A DNA stretch of 60,420 nt from a virus. Shown piece by piece: positions 57,947 to 60,420 of this stretch. Position 1 is the stretch's first letter; every line of letters starts with the position of its first letter. Below the pieces are notes generated by a model. It ran no database searches, was not told where the DNA came from, and was given only the letters and a program-made list of their open reading frames with translations. The translations under genes and the position numbers were made by a program. Location: IMG/VR virus record IMGVR_UViG_3300042549_004702, positions 1 to 60,420 of that record; one strand, given 5' to 3'.

Positions 57947-58834
57947 CTAGCCAACTTTGAGAAAATCACCGGACGACTCGTCCGGCCTATTGTGCAAGTA
58001 TCGATCGGTGATTGAGATCGACGAATGACCCAGCGTTGAGCTGACTAGCTTCAGCGGCGCGCCGTGGTCGAGTGAGTGTGTGGCGTGGCTATGCCTGAAC
58101 CAGTGCGGCGAGAGCTTGTCCGTGATGCCTGCGCGCTTCGCCGTAGCCTTGACGATACTCCACGCCCTCTGACGGGTGATCGGAAAGATACGCTCGCTAT
58201 TCTCTGCCCCGTCACGAATATCCTGCAACGCTGACACAAGCGTTAGCGGTATCTGTACCACTCGCGTCTTGCCGCCTTTGCCGAATAGCGTGACTTGGCC
58301 TTGCTCCGGCTTGACGACCAGATCCGCCCAGGTGATCGTTACCACTTCCGATATGCGGCCTGCCGTGCGATACATCATACGGATGAGTGCCTTGTCGCGA
58401 GGACTCCAAGCCGCCATCGTAAGCCTCAGTACCTCCTCTTCGGTCAGGATGCGTTCGTTGAGGGTATCCTTGCTTTGAGGTGCTCTCAGCAAAGCTGCCA
58501 CGTTGACGCGCACATATCCGATCTTGTGGCAGAAGCTGTACAACGACTTGACCGACGCTATCCGCTGCGCCTGAGTTGCCGGACGCATCGACGAGAGCGA
58601 CTCGGTGAAAATCAGCAGGTCATTCAGCGTCATCTCGCAGATCTGGCGACCAGTCACTTCGAAGAGGCGACGCACTGATAACTGGTACTGGTACACGGTC
58701 TTTGCGTTGCGCTTCGTCGCCAGCCATAGCGCGATGACCTGATCGTCATTCGCGGCATCAGCTACGGACATATCACCTGCATTGCGGATGAGCTGCCGTG
58801 GCTGTTCTGGTTCGTATCTCTGGATATTCGACAT
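57947..58834 (-). CDS. Tyrosine recombinase, XerD/integrase type
   Basis: 295 residues with all catalytic residues: Arg160 (TAGRISEV), Lys189 (GKGGKT), His244 and Arg247 (HWFRHSHATH), His270 (LGHSS) and Tyr279 (TDRYLH). The N-terminal SAM-like core-binding domain spans about residues 30-115. The overall layout is closer to XerC/XerD than to lambda Int, so it may resolve genome dimers as well as, or instead of, integrating. No attP was identified. Confidence 0.92.
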   Translation of the reverse strand: MSNIQRYEPEQPRQLIRNAGDMSVADAANDDQVIALWLATKRNAKTVYQYQLSVRRLFEVTGRQICEMTLNDLLIFTESLSSMRPATQAQRIASVKSLYSFCHKIGYVRVNVAALLRAPQSKDTLNERILTEEEVLRLTMAAWSPRDKALIRMMYRTAGRISEVVTITWADLVVKPEQGQVTLFGKGGKTRVVQIPLTLVSALQDIRDGAENSERIFPITRQRAWSIVKATAKRAGITDKLSPHWFRHSHATHSLDHGAPLKLVSSTLGHSSISITDRYLHNRPDESSGDFLKVG

Positions 58835-58837
58835 AGC

Positions 58838-59461
58838 TCAGTTCCCTTTTCCCAAGATATCCGTAACTGTCTTCTCGACATCCGCATAGACAACGTCGTA
58901 TGGTCGATCGGCATCGATGAACATCAGTTCGCCTGTCCACGAATGCGTATACTTCGCCGGATCGCGTCGAATAGCTTCGTACGCTCCCCACGCTCGAAAC
59001 AGTTCTTCACGTTCACGATCCGTCATTGATCGCTTCTCGCGATCCTCAATGCGTCTGCATATCGTGTCAAAAGGCGCGTAGAATATGATCGTAGCTGACA
59101 CTGATACGCTGTTCATCGCCACGTCGTTCAGTTCGATCAGCCAGTCAAGATCGACGTTGCCAGACTTGCCCTTCGCGCTTCCCTGGTAGACCATCGTTGA
59201 CAGCGGCCCACGGTCGCAGATGATGTGGTCGTCTTCGAGCCATTCGCGGACCTCCGCCATATGCAGACGGCGATCAGCGCAATAGAGCATCGTCTGCGTC
59301 GTCACGTCAGCGTGTCGCGAGGTGGCCAGATCGCGTATTGAGCCGTCAAATGGCTCACTTGTTGTTTCCACATCTAGCGCGATGTAGACAGCACCGATAA
59401 CGCTCGACTTGCCGATGCCATCCGGCCCTTCAAAGAATATGAGTTTATGCTTCTGGTTCAT
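58838..59461 (-). CDS. tmk: Thymidylate kinase
   Basis: 207 residues. P-loop EGPDGIGKSS at 11-20, the DRGPLSTMVYQG segment (DR-motif) near residue 80, and the LID-region DREKRSMTDRERE. It phosphorylates dTMP to dTDP, completing the dcd-thyX-tmk route. Start ATG behind AAAGGATCGCA, inside the end of the upstream gene. It ends four bases before the recombinase gene starts. Confidence 0.88.
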   Translation of the reverse strand: MNQKHKLIFFEGPDGIGKSSVIGAVYIALDVETTSEPFDGSIRDLATSRHADVTTQTMLYCADRRLHMAEVREWLEDDHIICDRGPLSTMVYQGSAKGKSGNVDLDWLIELNDVAMNSVSVSATIIFYAPFDTICRRIEDREKRSMTDREREELFRAWGAYEAIRRDPAKYTHSWTGELMFIDADRPYDVVYADVEKTVTDILGKGN

Positions 59462-59768
59462 TGCGATCCTTTCTTGCTTGTGAGCGTTCGATTGCCTTGG
59501 TGAGCAAGATACGCGTATCGTCGTCTGTTGCGTCAACAGGCATTTTGTGACCATCGAGAAGTCTGACGATTTGCGCCACGTCTCGATCTTCATTGAGGTC
59601 GTAAAGACCTGCGTAGAATGACGGAATAGTAACGGTCACTGAAGAGCTTGAGTCAGTGTCTGGCGACACCGCGAAGTGAAATCGAAGTTCGTATGCAGTG
59701 CCGGATTCGGTCAGATCGCGCACCGGATCAAGCGTGTAAGTTGTGGTTGTTTGCATTGTGATAGTCAT
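59445..59768 (-). CDS. Hypothetical protein (107 aa)
   Basis: Starts MTITMQTTTTYTLDPVRDLT; an internal ATG (Met5) is an alternative. The first half is beta-rich (YELRFHFAVSPDTDSSSSVTVTIPSFY) and the second helical, ending in a basic tail. It overlaps tmk by 17 bases, so the two are translated together. No family is recognised. Confidence 0.6.
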   Translation of the reverse strand: MTITMQTTTTYTLDPVRDLTESGTAYELRFHFAVSPDTDSSSSVTVTIPSFYAGLYDLNEDRDVAQIVRLLDGHKMPVDATDDDTRILLTKAIERSQARKDRNEPEA

Positions 59769-59868
59769 TGTGCTTCCTGTTTTCTCGTCGTCAGGATGGC
59801 CTACAATCGATTATTGCAAGCCATCCCAGTGGTTAGTATGAGCGGCCAAACTGGCCACGCGCTCAACC

Positions 59869-59952
59869 TCAGTATCCTCCACCGTCGCTGCCGTCATCTC
59901 TCGTCCACCACATCCACAGAAGCGCAACGATAAATCCACCGATGATGATCAT
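59869..59952 (-). CDS. Tiny single-pass membrane protein (27 aa)
   Basis: Starts MIIIGGFIVALLWMWWTRDD at an ATG overlapping the upstream stop (ATGA), with GGAGGTGCAAG as ribosome site. One hydrophobic helix, then an acidic Gly-rich tail. A counterpart of the 27-residue protein at 152-235. The 100-bp gap to the next gene holds GATGGC/GCCATC and GGCC-AAACT-GGCC inverted repeats. Confidence 0.5.
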   Translation of the reverse strand: MIIIGGFIVALLWMWWTRDDGSDGGGY

Positions 59953-60413
59953 CTTGCACCTCCGTTGCAGCCGTCGTTAAATGCCGACTCGACGACGCGC
60001 ACCAACCACATCCCAAAGTACGCGCGCTGATGAGGATTGCCGCTGATCGAGTACGCGCGCACGAGTCCAGCCAACGTCATATTCGGGGCTTCGTCGTGCC
60101 ACGCTGCCAACCTGATGTCACCGATGATCGATGATCCGGCAATCGAGTACTGCACCGCAGCCGATGCGGACTCGTGGACGAAAAACGCATCACGCGATCC
60201 GCCGACGACGCGCAGGTATTGCACAGCGTCTACCGGCTGGAGGTATCCGTATGCTCTGCCCTGGACGATCACAGATCGGCGAAGCGGCTGATGCGTGGTG
60301 ATCGTTTCCGGCCGATAGACGCACACCGGCCCTCCGGGTGCATCGAATGACTGGGCGTGGGCGGGAATAGCCAGTGCGACTATCCCAAGTATCGTTGCGA
60401 GTATTGCTTTCAT
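59949..60413 (-). CDS. Secreted small protein with signal peptide (154 aa)
   Basis: Residues 1-20 (MKAILATILGIVALAIPAHA) are a Sec signal peptide with AHA cleavage site. The mature part is beta-rich with SVIVQGRAYGYLQPVDAVQYL and a helical C-terminus with one Cys near each end, so a disulfide is possible. It is exported to the periplasm or beyond. The gene crosses the contig junction (second partial copy at 1-131). Function unknown; exclusion or lysis roles are possible. Confidence 0.7.
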   Translation of the reverse strand: MKAILATILGIVALAIPAHAQSFDAPGGPVCVYRPETITTHQPLRRSVIVQGRAYGYLQPVDAVQYLRVVGGSRDAFFVHESASAAVQYSIAGSSIIGDIRLAAWHDEAPNMTLAGLVRAYSISGNPHQRAYFGMWLVRVVESAFNDGCNGGAR

Positions 60414-60420
60414 AGTCCTC

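Noticed and set aside
57947-58834. attP site near the recombinase
   Set aside because: No tRNA-like end or core/arm-type repeats were found beside the gene, so no attachment site is called.

Overview
This window looks like one complete genome of an uncultured tailed phage (Caudoviricetes, lambda-like siphovirus layout), circular or circularly permuted. Bases 1-138 recur at 60283-60420 with two mismatches (positions 9 and 12), so the unique genome is about 60,282 bp and the contig ends inside one gene. The two substitutions change one residue of that gene, which fits a metagenomic population consensus. The host is probably Gram-negative: the phage carries a GH19 endolysin, a lambda gpL-like iron-sulfur tail-tip protein, a P22-type coat and a secreted beta-rich protein resembling an outer-membrane barrel. 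No host can be named from sequence alone.

Two transcription units face each other. A leftward block runs from about 7.7 kb to base 1 and continues across the contig edge from 60.4 kb to 55.26 kb. It holds tiny membrane proteins, dCTP deaminase, a Bet/RecT annealing protein, thymidylate kinase, a tyrosine recombinase, a Cas6e-type endoribonuclease and a DNA polymerase sliding clamp. A rightward block runs from 7.8 to 55.07 kb. It starts with a small HTH protein and an 870-base non-coding segment containing two tRNA-like elements and strong terminator hairpins. Next come an SF2 helicase plus DNA methyltransferase pair, and the replication module: a winged-helix initiator with an internal 23-bp iteron array (probable origin), DnaB, a PD-(D/E)XK nuclease, a palindrome array, a putative DNA-binding protein and ThyX. 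Then follow lysis genes, tail-fibre and host-interaction genes, a MuF-like protein, an AT-rich ParB-like plus ABC-ATPase/GNAT cassette, and terminase. After terminase come a CRISPR type IV-like csf1-csf2-csf3-cysH operon, a glycosyltransferase, and then portal, scaffold, coat, connectors, tail tube, chaperones, tape measure, tail tip and fibres. A bidirectional terminator separates the two blocks at 55.2 kb.

The main discovery candidate is the split CRISPR-like machinery. Csf1-, Cas7/Csf2- and Cas5/Csf3-like proteins with CysH (30606-34247) lie inside the virion gene block, and a near-full-length Cas6e (56617-57291) lies in the leftward block. I saw no CRISPR array, no Cas1/Cas2 and no DinG. 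Next in interest are an array of TGTGCCACTAGTGGCACA palindromes (15720-16413) conserved across reading frames, two tRNA-like elements with abnormal anticodon arms, the Mom-like ABC-ATPase/GNAT cassette, and a tail-chaperone frame change. All calls come from reading translations and motifs by eye; no database search was made.
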